NCBI GenBank assembly: GCA_023404495.1
Contig: JAEYBE010000050.1
Span: 1-42,462, forward strand
Reading direction: 5' to 3'
From: Actinomycetes bacterium
Lineage (GTDB): Bacteria > Actinomycetota > Thermoleophilia > Solirubrobacterales > JACPNS01
Length of the DNA stretch: 42,462 bases
The translations under genes and the position numbers were made by a program. The notes under the pieces are model-generated. The model was not told the origin of the DNA. It was given only the letters and a program-made list of their open reading frames with translations, and made no database searches. This document shows positions 1 to 8,234 of the stretch, in pieces (within the stretch, counting starts at the first letter, position 1; each line of letters starts with the position of its first letter).

Positions 1-1067
1 GCTTTGAGCTGGTCGCGGTGGTCAGTGCCTCGCACAATCCCTATGTGGACAACGGGATCAAGTTCTTCGGTTCTGGCGGTCTGAAGCTCTCGGACGCCGT
101 CGAGGAGCGCATCGAGCGGCTGATCGACGAGCCGCCCGCGCCGCAGGCCCAGGCCGGCGCGGTCAACGAACTGCATGGCGCCGAGGACGACTACGTGCGT
201 GCGCTGCTTGAGCGCTTCGACGGGCTCGATCTTGCCGGACGACGGATCCTGCTCGACACTGCCAACGGCGCCGCATATCGCGTCGCGCCGCGCGTCATGC
301 GCGAGCTTGGCGCGGAGGTGACCGTGTTGGCGGACTCACCCGACGGGCGAAACATCAACGAGCAGTGCGGATCAACCCACGTCGAGGAGTTGGCGGCGGC
401 GGTTGCGGTGGGGGAGTACGACGCCGGCTTTGCCTTCGACGGTGACGCGGATCGCGTACTTGCCGTCGACTCGGAGGGCCGGATTGTCGACGGTGACGAG
501 CTGATCGCGCTGGCCGCGTTGCACCTGCGCGACGCCGGGCGCTTGCCTGGTGATGGGGTGGCCGTCACGGTGATGACCAACTACGGATTTCACAACGCGA
601 TGCGAGAGGCCGGCATCAACGTCGAGGTCACGCCGGTCGGCGATCGCTACGTCCTTGAGGCGTTGATCGAAAAGGACTGGGCGCTTGGCGGCGAGCAGTC
701 GGGGCATGTGATCGATCGTGGATTCGTGCCGTCTGGGGATGGAACTGCGAGCGCGTTGCTCACGCTCGAAGCGCTGCAGGCAGCCGGGAAGTCGCTCTCG
801 GACGTGATCCCGATGCAGAAGCTCCCGCAGACGCTCGTGAATGTCCGGGTGGCCGACCGAGACGCGATCGAGGCGGCCGATGTTGTCTGGACGGCGGTGG
901 ACACCGCCAATAGCGAGCTCGAGGGCAGGGGCCGGGTGCTCGTGCGCGCGTCGGGCACGGAGCCGCTCGTGCGCGTGATGGTCGAGGCGCCGAGCGAGGC
1001 TGAAGCCGAGGACGTCTGCGACCGCCTGGTGGCACTGATTCGCAGCGAACTTGCACCTGCGGACTGA
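1..1067 (+). CDS. glmM: Phosphoglucosamine mutase, 5' end cut by window
   Basis: Converts glucosamine-6-phosphate to glucosamine-1-phosphate in the cytosol, on the way to UDP-GlcNAc for peptidoglycan. The reading frame is open from base 3, and the first visible residues lead straight into the active-site phosphoserine loop SASHNP. The Mg-binding loop DGDADR, the sugar-binding loop GGEQSGH and the C-terminal phosphate-binding RASGTEPLVRVM are all present and in order. Family members are about 445 residues long; about 354 are visible, so roughly 90 N-terminal residues lie outside the window. A GTG at base 18 is internal and not a start. It lies 30 bases ahead of glmS, the enzyme of the preceding step, which supports the assignment. 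Confidence 0.95.
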   Translation, partial: FELVAVVSASHNPYVDNGIKFFGSGGLKLSDAVEERIERLIDEPPAPQAQAGAVNELHGAEDDYVRALLERFDGLDLAGRRILLDTANGAAYRVAPRVMRELGAEVTVLADSPDGRNINEQCGSTHVEELAAAVAVGEYDAGFAFDGDADRVLAVDSEGRIVDGDELIALAALHLRDAGRLPGDGVAVTVMTNYGFHNAMREAGINVEVTPVGDRYVLEALIEKDWALGGEQSGHVIDRGFVPSGDGTASALLTLEALQAAGKSLSDVIPMQKLPQTLVNVRVADRDAIEAADVVWTAVDTANSELEGRGRVLVRASGTEPLVRVMVEAPSEAEAEDVCDRLVALIRSELAPAD

Positions 1068-1084
1068 TCGCGCCGGGCGCTTCG

Positions 1085-1090
1085 TACTCT
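1085..1090 (+). promoter_or_regulatory. -10 hexamer for leaderless glmS
   Basis: TACTCT ends 7 bases before the glmS ATG, which would put the transcription start at or next to the A of the start codon. No Shine-Dalgarno sequence is seen. Same spacing as several other genes in the window. Confidence 0.45.
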
Positions 1091-1097
1091 CAGGTCA

Positions 1098-2939
1098 ATG
1101 TGCGGAATAGTCGGATACGTCGGCGAGCGGCCGGCGCGTGACCTGCTCGTTGGCGGACTGCGGAAACTCGAGTACCGCGGATACGACTCAGCGGGCATCG
1201 CCCTCGTGCGCCCGTCGGGCGTGCAGTCGATTCGCGCAGTCGGCAATCTTGACAACCTCAAGGAAGCGATCGACGGTCGCACCTGGAGTGGGCAGTCGGA
1301 GGCGTTGACCGGCATCGGTCACACGCGCTGGGCGACCCACGGTGAGGTGACCGAGGAGAACGCGCACCCGCACTATGACCCGACCGGCCGGGTGCAAATC
1401 GTGCTCAACGGCATCGTCGAGAACTGGGCTGAGCTGCGCGAGCGCTTCACTTCCCGCGGTGATCGCTTTTCCTCGGACACAGACGCCGAGGTGGTCGCGC
1501 ACTTGGTGGCAGACCACTACGACGGCGATCTGGTTGAAGCGGTGCGGCTGGCATTCAACGACTTGCGCGGTCACTACGCCTTTGTCGCCGTCTCGGCCGA
1601 TGAACCTGACCTGATGGTCGCCGCGCGCCGCGAGTGCCCGCTGGTGATCGGCATCGGCGAGGGCGAGGCGTTTGTCGCGTCTGCGATCCCGGCGTTCCTC
1701 AACGAAACCCGCGTGACGCAGATGGTCGAGGACGACGAGATCGTCGCCATCCGCGCCAGCGGAACTCAGTTCTTCACGGCCGCCGGCGAGCCGGTGCAGC
1801 GCGAGACCGAAGAGGTCACGTGGGATGAAGAGGCTGCCGAGAAGGGCGGCTTTGACACCTTCATGCTCAAAGAGATCTACGAGCAGCCCGACGCCGTCGC
1901 CGAGACGATCGCCGACCGCGTGATCCACGACGACCACGTCGACCTTGGTCCCGACTTCCTTTCGGACGAGGATCTGGCGAACGCCGATCGCATCGTGATC
2001 GTCGCCTGCGGCACGAGCTATCACGCCGGTCTGATCGGGCGCTACGTGATCGAGAGCTGGGCGCGCGTGCCGGTCGAGATGGACGTCGCATCCGAATATC
2101 GCTACCGCGACCCGGTGCTGCGCGAGAACGATGTCGTGATCGGAATCACGCAATCGGGCGAGACCGCCGACACGCTGGCGGCGATGCGCATGGCCCGGGA
2201 GGCCGGCGCCAAGGTCGTAGCCGTCACCAACATCATGGGCTCTCGCGCGACGCGTGACTCGGATGCTGTGCTCTTCACCAGGGCCGGGCTTGAGATCGGG
2301 GTCGCGGCGACCAAGACTTTCGTGTCGCAGGTCGCTGCCATGTACCTGATCGCCTTGAAGCTCGCCGAGCTAAAGGGCGAGCTCCCCGCCGACGAGCGAC
2401 GCGAACTGATCGGCGAGCTGCGAAAGATCCCGCATTACCTGCAGGAGATGATCCCGGGAGACGACGAGCGCGCCGGCAAGATCGCCGAGCACTGGTCAGA
2501 CGCCGAGTTCTTCCTGTACCTGGGCCGGCACGTCGGATTGGGCGTGGCGCTCGAGGGGGCGCTGAAGCTCAAAGAAGTCTCCTACATCCCGACCGATGCC
2601 TACGCGGCCGGAGAGATGAAGCACGGCCCGATCGCGCTGCTCGACGAGCGCACGCCGGTCGTCTGCATCGCGACCGATTCGCCGGTCTACGACAAGGTCG
2701 CCTCGAACATCGCCGAGGTGCGCGCGCGCAAGGCATACGCGATCGCCGTCGCCACCGAGGGCAACCAGAACGTCGAAGAATTCACCGACGAGGTGCTCTA
2801 CGTGCCGCGCACGCACTGGCTGCTCCAACCGCTCCTGGCGGTCGTGCCTTTGCAGTTGCTCGCCTACCACATAGCCACCCGCCGCGGCCTCAACGTAGAC
2901 CAGCCACGCAACCTCGCCAAGACCGTAACGGTCGAATAA
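1098..2939 (+). CDS. glmS: Glutamine-fructose-6-phosphate aminotransferase (isomerizing)
   Basis: Makes glucosamine-6-phosphate from fructose-6-phosphate and glutamine, the entry step to amino-sugar synthesis. At 613 residues it is full length. The protein begins MCGIVGYVG, so Cys2 is the N-terminal nucleophile of the class II glutaminase domain (about residues 1-220, with HTRWATHG). Two SIS sugar-isomerase domains follow (about 290-420, with ACGTSYHAG and TQSGETADT; about 460-600, with LKEVSYIPTDAYAAGEMKHGP). The C-terminus PRNLAKTVTVE is the conserved family end. It sits directly behind glmM, so two consecutive UDP-GlcNAc steps are adjacent. I see no glmS ribozyme in the 30-base leader, so metabolite control must work otherwise. 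Confidence 0.97.
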   Translation: MCGIVGYVGERPARDLLVGGLRKLEYRGYDSAGIALVRPSGVQSIRAVGNLDNLKEAIDGRTWSGQSEALTGIGHTRWATHGEVTEENAHPHYDPTGRVQIVLNGIVENWAELRERFTSRGDRFSSDTDAEVVAHLVADHYDGDLVEAVRLAFNDLRGHYAFVAVSADEPDLMVAARRECPLVIGIGEGEAFVASAIPAFLNETRVTQMVEDDEIVAIRASGTQFFTAAGEPVQRETEEVTWDEEAAEKGGFDTFMLKEIYEQPDAVAETIADRVIHDDHVDLGPDFLSDEDLANADRIVIVACGTSYHAGLIGRYVIESWARVPVEMDVASEYRYRDPVLRENDVVIGITQSGETADTLAAMRMAREAGAKVVAVTNIMGSRATRDSDAVLFTRAGLEIGVAATKTFVSQVAAMYLIALKLAELKGELPADERRELIGELRKIPHYLQEMIPGDDERAGKIAEHWSDAEFFLYLGRHVGLGVALEGALKLKEVSYIPTDAYAAGEMKHGPIALLDERTPVVCIATDSPVYDKVASNIAEVRARKAYAIAVATEGNQNVEEFTDEVLYVPRTHWLLQPLLAVVPLQLLAYHIATRRGLNVDQPRNLAKTVTVE

Positions 2940-2970
2940 CCCCACCAAAAAAAATCCGCAATTTGCATAC

Positions 2971-2997
2971 AACCTTTGGCACCAGGTGCCAAAGGTT
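2971..2997. repeat. Perfect 13-bp palindrome between glmS and acpS
   Basis: AACCTTTGGCACC, a single A, then its exact reverse complement. It lies 31 bases past the glmS stop. There is no following T-run on either strand, so it is not a textbook terminator, although the stem could stop or stabilise the glmS transcript. The core GGCACC-n-GGTGCC resembles REP-type palindromes but differs from those around the transposase at 17936-18945. Confidence 0.7.
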
Positions 2998-3017
2998 GGT
3001 CCGACGCCTCGGGCATT

Positions 3018-3023
3018 TAGGCT
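3018..3023 (+). promoter_or_regulatory. -10 hexamer for leaderless acpS
   Basis: TAGGCT ends 6 bases before the acpS ATG with no ribosome-binding site between, matching leaderless transcription. Confidence 0.45.
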
Positions 3024-3029
3024 GGTTGG

Positions 3030-3398
3030 ATGATCGGTGTGGGGATTGACCTGCTTGAGATTGCGCGGATGGGGGAGGCCTTGGAGCGTCGCCCGCGGCT
3101 CGCTGAGCGTGTTTTCACCGCCGAGGAGCGCGCCTACGCCGAGCGGCACAAGAATCCGGCGCAGCACTTCGCCGCGCGATTTTGTGCCAAGGAGTCGGTT
3201 GCCAAGGCGCTGGGCCTGACCAACTGGGCCTTCAAGGACGTTGAAGTGGTCGCCACCGGCGCCGCGCCGCGCGTGCGACTCGCCGGCCGCGCGGCTGAAG
3301 AGGCCGAGCGACAGGGCGCGGAAATCCACCTCTCTCTGACGCACAGCAATCTCACGGCCGGCGCGGTTGCGGTGGCGGTAAAGGCGGTTACCGCCTGA
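3030..3398 (+). CDS. acpS: Holo-[acyl-carrier-protein] synthase
   Basis: Transfers the 4'-phosphopantetheine arm of CoA to the serine of acyl carrier protein, activating fatty-acid synthesis. The 122-residue length fits the short AcpS family. The N-terminus MIGVGIDLLEI carries the Mg-binding Asp, and FCAKESVAKALG carries the second Mg ligand (Glu) and the family signature. The late motif LSLTHSNLTAGAVAVA is also typical. The TGA stop shares a base with the ATG of nnr (TGATG), so the two are translationally coupled. The acpS-nnr-alr order is common in actinobacteria. Confidence 0.93.
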   Translation: MIGVGIDLLEIARMGEALERRPRLAERVFTAEERAYAERHKNPAQHFAARFCAKESVAKALGLTNWAFKDVEVVATGAAPRVRLAGRAAEEAERQGAEIHLSLTHSNLTAGAVAVAVKAVTA

Positions 3399-4945
3399 TG
3401 CCGGCCGCGCAGATACCGCGTTGGGCTGAGCCCCTGCACGATGCCGCAGGTATGCGCGCTGCCGATGCCTGGGCGATCGAGCACGAGAAGATTCCGTCGC
3501 TCGAGTTGATGGAGCTCGCCGGACAGGCGATCGCGCGCGCGGCGCTCGAACCCGCGCCCGAGGGACCGATCTTGATCGTCTGCGGAAAAGGCAACAACGG
3601 CGGTGACGGACTCGTCGCCGCGCGATTGCTGCGCGAGAACCGCGACCGGCTGGGCGAAAAGAAGGTGATCGTGATGCTGATCGCCGACCCCGCCGAGCTG
3701 ACGGGCGATGCCGCCGCCAACCTTCAGCGCCTGCCCGGCGATGCGCCGCACGCCTTCGACGCTGGCCTGGTGGCCCAGGCCGGCGTGATCGTCGACGCGA
3801 TGCTTGGCACCGGGGCGAGCGGCGCGCCGACGGGCGTGATCGGTGAGGCGGTGACCGCGATCAACCGCCGCTCGTCGGCAGCGCGGGTGATCGCCGTCGA
3901 CAACCCGACGGGCGTTGACGCCTCGACCGGCGAAGTCGCCGGCGACGCGGTGTTCGCCGAACTCACGATCAGCCTGCACGCGCCGAAAGCCGGTCAATTT
4001 GTCGCGCCGGGCGTCTTCCACTGCGGTGAGGTGCGGGTCGCCGATATCGGAATCCCGCCCGAGGCCTTCGAGGCTGCCGGCGTACGTCCGGCGGCCGGGA
4101 CGATCGGTCCGCGGGTGATGAAGCTTGCGCCCAGGCGCGATGACGCGAGCAGCAAGTTCACCTCTGGAGTGCTCGGTGTTGTCGGTGGGTCGACCGGACT
4201 CACCGGTGCTCCGTGTATGGCGGCGATGGCCGCTCAGCGCACCGGCGCGGGATATGTCACCGCCTTCGTGCCGGCGAGTCTCAACCTGGTGTTCGAGCAG
4301 CGGCTGCTCGAAGTCATGTCGGTGCCGCTCGAGGACGACGCGGGGGCGATTGCCGAGTCCGCGCTCGATCAGTTGATCGAACGGACCGAACGTTGCGATG
4401 CGCTGGTCGTCGGTCCCGGGATCGGCCGCGACCCGAGTACCGGCAGGCTGGTGGCGAATCTGCTGGAGCAGAGCGACAAGCCGGCGTTGCTGGACGCAGA
4501 TGGACTGTTTCCGTTCTCCGGTCAGATCGATCGCCTGCGCCGAGGAGCGCCGCTGGTGATCACCCCGCACGCCGGCGAACTGGCACGACTGCTGGGTGTC
4601 TCAACCGACGACGTCGAGGGCGCGCGCCTGGCGCACGCCCAGCGGGCAGCCGAGGAGAGCGGGGCGGTCGTGGTGCTCAAGGGTTCGGACACGATCGTCG
4701 CAGCACCGGGCGACGCACCGCTGATCAACACCTTGAAGGCCCCCGGCCTCGCCACCGCGGGCACCGGCGACGTGCTTTCGGGTGTTGCCGGCGCGTACAT
4801 GGCCAAGGGGCTAGGTACCCGCGAGGCAGCAGCAGCCGCCGTATACGCGCACGCGCTCGCCGGCCGTGAGGCCTCAGAACGGCGCGGCGCCGATCACATG
4901 ATCGCCAGCGACGTGATTTCGCTGCTTCCTGCGGTGCTCTCGTAG
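3398..4945 (+). CDS. nnr: Bifunctional NAD(P)H-hydrate epimerase / dehydratase
   Basis: Repairs hydrated NAD(P)H: the N-terminal half epimerises NAD(P)HX and the C-terminal half dehydrates it with ADP or ATP. The 515 residues contain both parts. YjeF_N (about 1-215) has CGKGNNGGDGLVAARLL and VDNPTGVDASTGEVAGDAV. The ribokinase-like YjeF_C half (about 240-510) has VVGGSTGLTGAP, VVGPGIGRD, LDADGLF, ITPHAGELARLLG, VVLKGSDTIVA and TAGTGDVLSGVAGAYMAKG. Start overlaps the acpS stop. Its TAG stop also forms the first three bases of the proposed -10 box of alr. Confidence 0.95.
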   Translation: MPAAQIPRWAEPLHDAAGMRAADAWAIEHEKIPSLELMELAGQAIARAALEPAPEGPILIVCGKGNNGGDGLVAARLLRENRDRLGEKKVIVMLIADPAELTGDAAANLQRLPGDAPHAFDAGLVAQAGVIVDAMLGTGASGAPTGVIGEAVTAINRRSSAARVIAVDNPTGVDASTGEVAGDAVFAELTISLHAPKAGQFVAPGVFHCGEVRVADIGIPPEAFEAAGVRPAAGTIGPRVMKLAPRRDDASSKFTSGVLGVVGGSTGLTGAPCMAAMAAQRTGAGYVTAFVPASLNLVFEQRLLEVMSVPLEDDAGAIAESALDQLIERTERCDALVVGPGIGRDPSTGRLVANLLEQSDKPALLDADGLFPFSGQIDRLRRGAPLVITPHAGELARLLGVSTDDVEGARLAHAQRAAEESGAVVVLKGSDTIVAAPGDAPLINTLKAPGLATAGTGDVLSGVAGAYMAKGLGTREAAAAAVYAHALAGREASERRGADHMIASDVISLLPAVLS

Positions 4946-4948
4946 TGT
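4943..4948 (+). promoter_or_regulatory. -10 hexamer for leaderless alr, overlapping the nnr stop codon
   Basis: TAGTGT ends 7 bases before the GTG at 4956. Its first three bases are the nnr stop codon. This spacing is the main support for choosing the GTG start over the internal ATG at 4986. Confidence 0.4.
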
Positions 4949-4955
4949 TCTCGGC

Positions 4956-6104
4956 GTGACCACTTCGGACGCAGAACAGATCACGATGCGGCGGGCGGTG
5001 GCGCATGTTGACCTCGCGGCAATCGAGCGCAACGTCGAATTCTTGCGCTCGCAGCTGACCGGCGGTGCAGAGCTGTGCGCGGTCGTGAAGGCGGACGGCT
5101 ATGGCCATGGCATCGAGCAGACCGCCCGCGCGGCGGTCGCCGGCGGCGCGTCGCGACTGGCAGTCGTGACAGTCGAGGAGGCGTCGCTGGTCGCGAACCT
5201 CGATCTGGGCGTGCCGCTGATCGTGCTAGCTCCGCTGGCCGAGCAGGATCTGCCTGCGGCCGTGGAAACCAGTGCGGAGCTCACGGCCTGGTCGCCCGCG
5301 CAAGTCGCCGCGATCGCCCGCGCGGCCGATCTGGTCGGACGCGAGGTGCGACTGCACGTCAAGCTCGATACCGGGATGGGGCGTTTTGGCGCTCGCGAGG
5401 CAGACGAGGCGCTGGCCGCAGTCGAGGCCGCGTCCGGTACCGCGGGCGTTGAGCCGGTCGCCGTCTGGACTCACTTTGCGACTGCCGACGAACGCGGTGA
5501 CGACTACTTCCCTGCGCAGCTGGCGAAGTTCCGGGAGTTCGTCGCTGCCGCTCGCGCGCAGCGTCCCGAACTGCTCGCCCACGCGGCAAACAGCGCGGCG
5601 CTGCTGCGCGATCCCGAGAGCCACTTCGACTTTGCACGCGCCGGTATCGCGGTTTACGGCCTTGACCCGTTTGGCGGCGACGCGCGCGCCACCGGGCTCA
5701 CGCCCGCGCTCAGCGTGTGCTCGTACGTCGCTTCGGTCAGGGCGGTAGCGCAGGGCGATTCAGTCGGATACGGACGGCGGTTCGTCGCCCCGGCGGACAC
5801 AAAGATTGCGACGATACCGATCGGCTACGGCGACGGCTGGAGGCGCATTCTCTCGAACAACTGCGAGGTGCTGATCGCAGGGGGGCGGTATCCCCAGCGC
5901 GGGACGGTGAGCATGGACAGCATCATGGTTGAGCTTGGGCCAAAGAGCACGATTGACGTCGGAACGCCGGTCACTCTGATTGGCGTCGACGGTGGCGAGG
6001 CGATCTCAACGGAAGAAGTCGCGCACCGCGCGCAGACGATCAATTACGAAGTCACGTGCGGCCTGACTGCGCGCACCGCGCGCGACTACGGTCGCGGCAG
6101 CTGA
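4956..6104 (+). CDS. alr: Alanine racemase
   Basis: PLP enzyme that interconverts L- and D-alanine for peptidoglycan. The 382-residue protein has VDLAAIERNVEFLR leading to the PLP lysine motif AVVKADGYGHG, then HVKLDTGMGRFG, THFATAD, HAANSAALL, FDFARAGIAVYGLDP and, in the C-terminal domain, GYGRRFVA, IPIGYGDGW and RGTVSMDSIMVELG. The catalytic tyrosine is expected in VGYGRRF. A start at ATG 4986 (MRRAVAHVDL) would also fit the family N-terminus. I keep GTG 4956 because of the -10 hexamer 7 bases upstream. It belongs to the wall-precursor group with glmM and glmS. Confidence 0.95.
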   Translation: MTTSDAEQITMRRAVAHVDLAAIERNVEFLRSQLTGGAELCAVVKADGYGHGIEQTARAAVAGGASRLAVVTVEEASLVANLDLGVPLIVLAPLAEQDLPAAVETSAELTAWSPAQVAAIARAADLVGREVRLHVKLDTGMGRFGAREADEALAAVEAASGTAGVEPVAVWTHFATADERGDDYFPAQLAKFREFVAAARAQRPELLAHAANSAALLRDPESHFDFARAGIAVYGLDPFGGDARATGLTPALSVCSYVASVRAVAQGDSVGYGRRFVAPADTKIATIPIGYGDGWRRILSNNCEVLIAGGRYPQRGTVSMDSIMVELGPKSTIDVGTPVTLIGVDGGEAISTEEVAHRAQTINYEVTCGLTARTARDYGRGS

Positions 6105-6114
6105 GGCGCGCAAC

Positions 6115-7536
6115 GTGGGCGCGCAGGCCGATATCGCCGCGCTGGCGTCGGCCAGCGAATCGCTCAGCAAGGTGCGCGCCGCCCTGCCGGCCGCGGGCGC
6201 GGGCTCCTGGCTTGTTGGCGGGGCGGTACGCGATCTGCTGCTCGGACTCTCGGTCGACGATGCCGACGTTGCCGTCTCGGGCGATCCTCGCAATGCAGCC
6301 AAAGCGGTGCACGCAGCGATGGGCGGCGACATCTTCTCGCTGTCGGATCGCTTCGGCACCTGGCGGGTGAATACGGCGGACGGCGTGCAGGTGGACATCA
6401 CCGCGCTGCGCGGCGAGACGATCGAGCAAGATCTCTCGCTACGCGATTTCACGGTCAACGCGATGGCGCTGGCGGCAGATTCGCTTGAGCTGACAGACCC
6501 GACGGGGGGCATGCGAGACCTGTCTGAGCGGCGGTTCCGGCTGGTATCTGAGCATGCCTACTCCGACGATCCGCTGCGGCCCCTGCGCCTGCCCCGCCTG
6601 GCGGCAACGCTCGATTTTGAGCTCGACGAGCGGACCGCGCGTGCGACGCGCGAGAACGCCTCGCTGCTGACCGAACCTGCGGCCGAAAGGATCTTCGCCG
6701 AACTTCGCGCTCTGATCGGCTCGCCGGCGGCACTGCGAGGTCTCGCGTTGCTCGACGAGTTGGGCCTCACCGAAGTCGTCTTGCCGGAGCTGAAGGCCCT
6801 CCAAGGTCTCGAGCAGACCGTCTACCACCACAAGGATGTCTACGACCACACGCTTGAGGTGCTCGAACGCGTGATCGAGCTTGAGGATTCGGGCTACGAG
6901 CTGTTTGCCGAGCACGCGCCGGCGCTCAGAACGCTGATGGCCGGCGAACTTGCCGATGAACTCACATTTGCCGGCGGACTGCGCTGGGGCGCGCTCCTTC
7001 ACGACATCGCCAAACCGCTCACCGAGACCGACTTCGGCGACGGGCGACGGGGGTTTCCCGGTCACGACATCGAGGGCGCGAAGTTGGTCCGGAAGATCTG
7101 CGGCCGCCTACACACGAGCGAGCGATTCGCCGGATACGTCGCAGGCCTGACGCGCAACCACATGCGGCTTGGCTTCCTTGTGCGCGAGCAGCCGCTCTCG
7201 CGCCGGCGCGTGCATGAGTATCTGGTCAAAAGTGCGCCGGTCGAGGTTGAGGTAGGGGTGCTCTCGGTCGCAGATCGCCTGGCAACCCGCGGCCGCAAGC
7301 ACGAGCAGGCGATCCCGCCCCACATCGAGCTCGCGATCGAGATCACCGACGCAGCGCTCGACAATCGCGCCAACCCGCTCAAGCCGCTGATCCGCGGGGA
7401 CGAACTGGCCGCCGCGCTTGGGATCGAGCCCGGTCCCAGGCTCGGAGAGCTACTCGCCGAGATCGCCGAAGCGCAGTACGCCGGCGAAGTCAGCACTGCT
7501 GACGAGGCGATCGCCCTGGCGCGTGGCGCTCTGTAG
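6115..7536 (+). CDS. cca: CCA tRNA nucleotidyltransferase / poly(A) polymerase family protein with HD domain
   Basis: Probably adds or repairs the 3' CCA of tRNA. The 473 residues begin with a class II nucleotidyltransferase head: WLVGGAVRDLLLG, the metal-binding DxD in DDADVAV, RDFTVNAMAL and DPTGGMRDL. The nucleotide-selecting and neck region follows (SDDPLRPLRLPRLAA). An HD-type domain occupies roughly 225-370 (VYDHTLEVLERV, GALLHDIAKPLTE, FPGHDIEGAKL). The GTG start has GAGG eight bases upstream, overlapping the alr stop. A-adding or poly(A) activity cannot be excluded by eye. The stop TAG also starts the -10 hexamer of the next gene. Confidence 0.9.
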   Translation: MGAQADIAALASASESLSKVRAALPAAGAGSWLVGGAVRDLLLGLSVDDADVAVSGDPRNAAKAVHAAMGGDIFSLSDRFGTWRVNTADGVQVDITALRGETIEQDLSLRDFTVNAMALAADSLELTDPTGGMRDLSERRFRLVSEHAYSDDPLRPLRLPRLAATLDFELDERTARATRENASLLTEPAAERIFAELRALIGSPAALRGLALLDELGLTEVVLPELKALQGLEQTVYHHKDVYDHTLEVLERVIELEDSGYELFAEHAPALRTLMAGELADELTFAGGLRWGALLHDIAKPLTETDFGDGRRGFPGHDIEGAKLVRKICGRLHTSERFAGYVAGLTRNHMRLGFLVREQPLSRRRVHEYLVKSAPVEVEVGVLSVADRLATRGRKHEQAIPPHIELAIEITDAALDNRANPLKPLIRGDELAAALGIEPGPRLGELLAEIAEAQYAGEVSTADEAIALARGAL

Positions 7537-7539
7537 GCT
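7534..7539 (+). promoter_or_regulatory. -10 hexamer for leaderless HIT gene, overlapping the cca stop codon
   Basis: TAGGCT begins with the cca TAG stop and ends 7 bases before the GTG at 7547. No Shine-Dalgarno sequence intervenes. Confidence 0.4.
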
Positions 7540-7546
7540 GAGGCGC

Positions 7547-7957
7547 GTGAGCACCAAACCAGACTGCATCTTCTGCTCGATCGCATCACGCACCGGCCCC
7601 GCCGAGGTGATCGAGGCCGATGAGCGCGCGATCGCGTTTCTTGACATTGCGCCGGCCACGCGCGGTCACACGCTTGTCATCCCGCGCGCGCACTCGGACA
7701 ACTTGCTGGAGATCGACCCGGACGACCTCGCGCACGTCTCGCGCATGGCACAGTCGATCGCCAAGCGCATGCCCGACGCGCTGGGCTGCGACGGGGTCAA
7801 TCTGCTCAATTCGTGTGGAGCCGAGGCCTGGCAGACGGTGTTCCACTTTCACATGCATGTGGTTCCGCGCTACGCCGACGACCCCCTGAAGCTCCCGTGG
7901 GTCCCGTCAGAGCCCGACTTCACGGGCCTCACCGAGGTCGCAGAACTGCTTCGCTGA
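7547..7957 (+). CDS. HIT family nucleotide-binding hydrolase
   Basis: A 136-residue histidine-triad protein, probably a purine nucleoside phosphoramidase/AMP-lysine hydrolase of the HINT type. CIFCSIASR near the N-terminus carries the two zinc-knuckle cysteines. FLDIAPATRGHTLVIPRAH is the family core, and HFHMHVVPRY is the active-site triad. The open frame extends upstream into cca, but GTG 7547 (STKPDCIFC...) gives the usual N-terminus and has a -10 hexamer at the right distance. The cellular substrate cannot be told from sequence. Confidence 0.9.
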   Translation: MSTKPDCIFCSIASRTGPAEVIEADERAIAFLDIAPATRGHTLVIPRAHSDNLLEIDPDDLAHVSRMAQSIAKRMPDALGCDGVNLLNSCGAEAWQTVFHFHMHVVPRYADDPLKLPWVPSEPDFTGLTEVAELLR

Positions 7958-7997
7958 CGCGGTGCCCTCGGGCCGATCGCGTATCCTTCCTCGCCAG

Positions 7998-8216
7998 ATG
8001 GGCAAAGAAGAGAAAATTGAGATGGAGGGCGAGATCCTTGAGGCCTTGCCCAACACGATGTTTCGGGTCAAGCTGGAGAACGACCACGAGGTCCTCGGAC
8101 ACATCTCAGGAAAGATGCGCCGCCACTACATCAGGATTCTTCCCGGCGACCGCATCAAGATCGAGCTCTCGCCGTACGACTTGACGCGCGGCAGAATCAC
8201 GTATCGCTACAAGTAG
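7998..8216 (+). CDS. infA: Translation initiation factor IF-1
   Basis: A 72-residue single S1/OB-fold protein that occupies the ribosomal A site during initiation. MGKEEKIEMEGEILEALPN, FRVKLENDHEVLGHISGKMR and the end YDLTRGRITYRYK are diagnostic. The ATG at 7998 gives the exact family length; the frame stays open 12 codons further up, but that extension is foreign to the family. TATCCT at 7982-7987 may be its -10 box. In most actinobacteria infA lies between map and rpmJ in the ribosomal protein cluster; here it follows cca and a HIT gene. Confidence 0.95.
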   Translation: MGKEEKIEMEGEILEALPNTMFRVKLENDHEVLGHISGKMRRHYIRILPGDRIKIELSPYDLTRGRITYRYK

Positions 8217-8234
8217 CGCTACGCGCCGCGCGAG

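Noticed and set aside
1068..1097. Possible glmS ribozyme upstream of glmS.
   Set aside because: Only 30 bases separate glmM and glmS, and the promoter looks leaderless; there is no room for the ribozyme fold.
1188..2153. 321-residue open frame antisense to glmS.
   Set aside because: It is a shadow frame from high GC content; glmS is unambiguous on the other strand.
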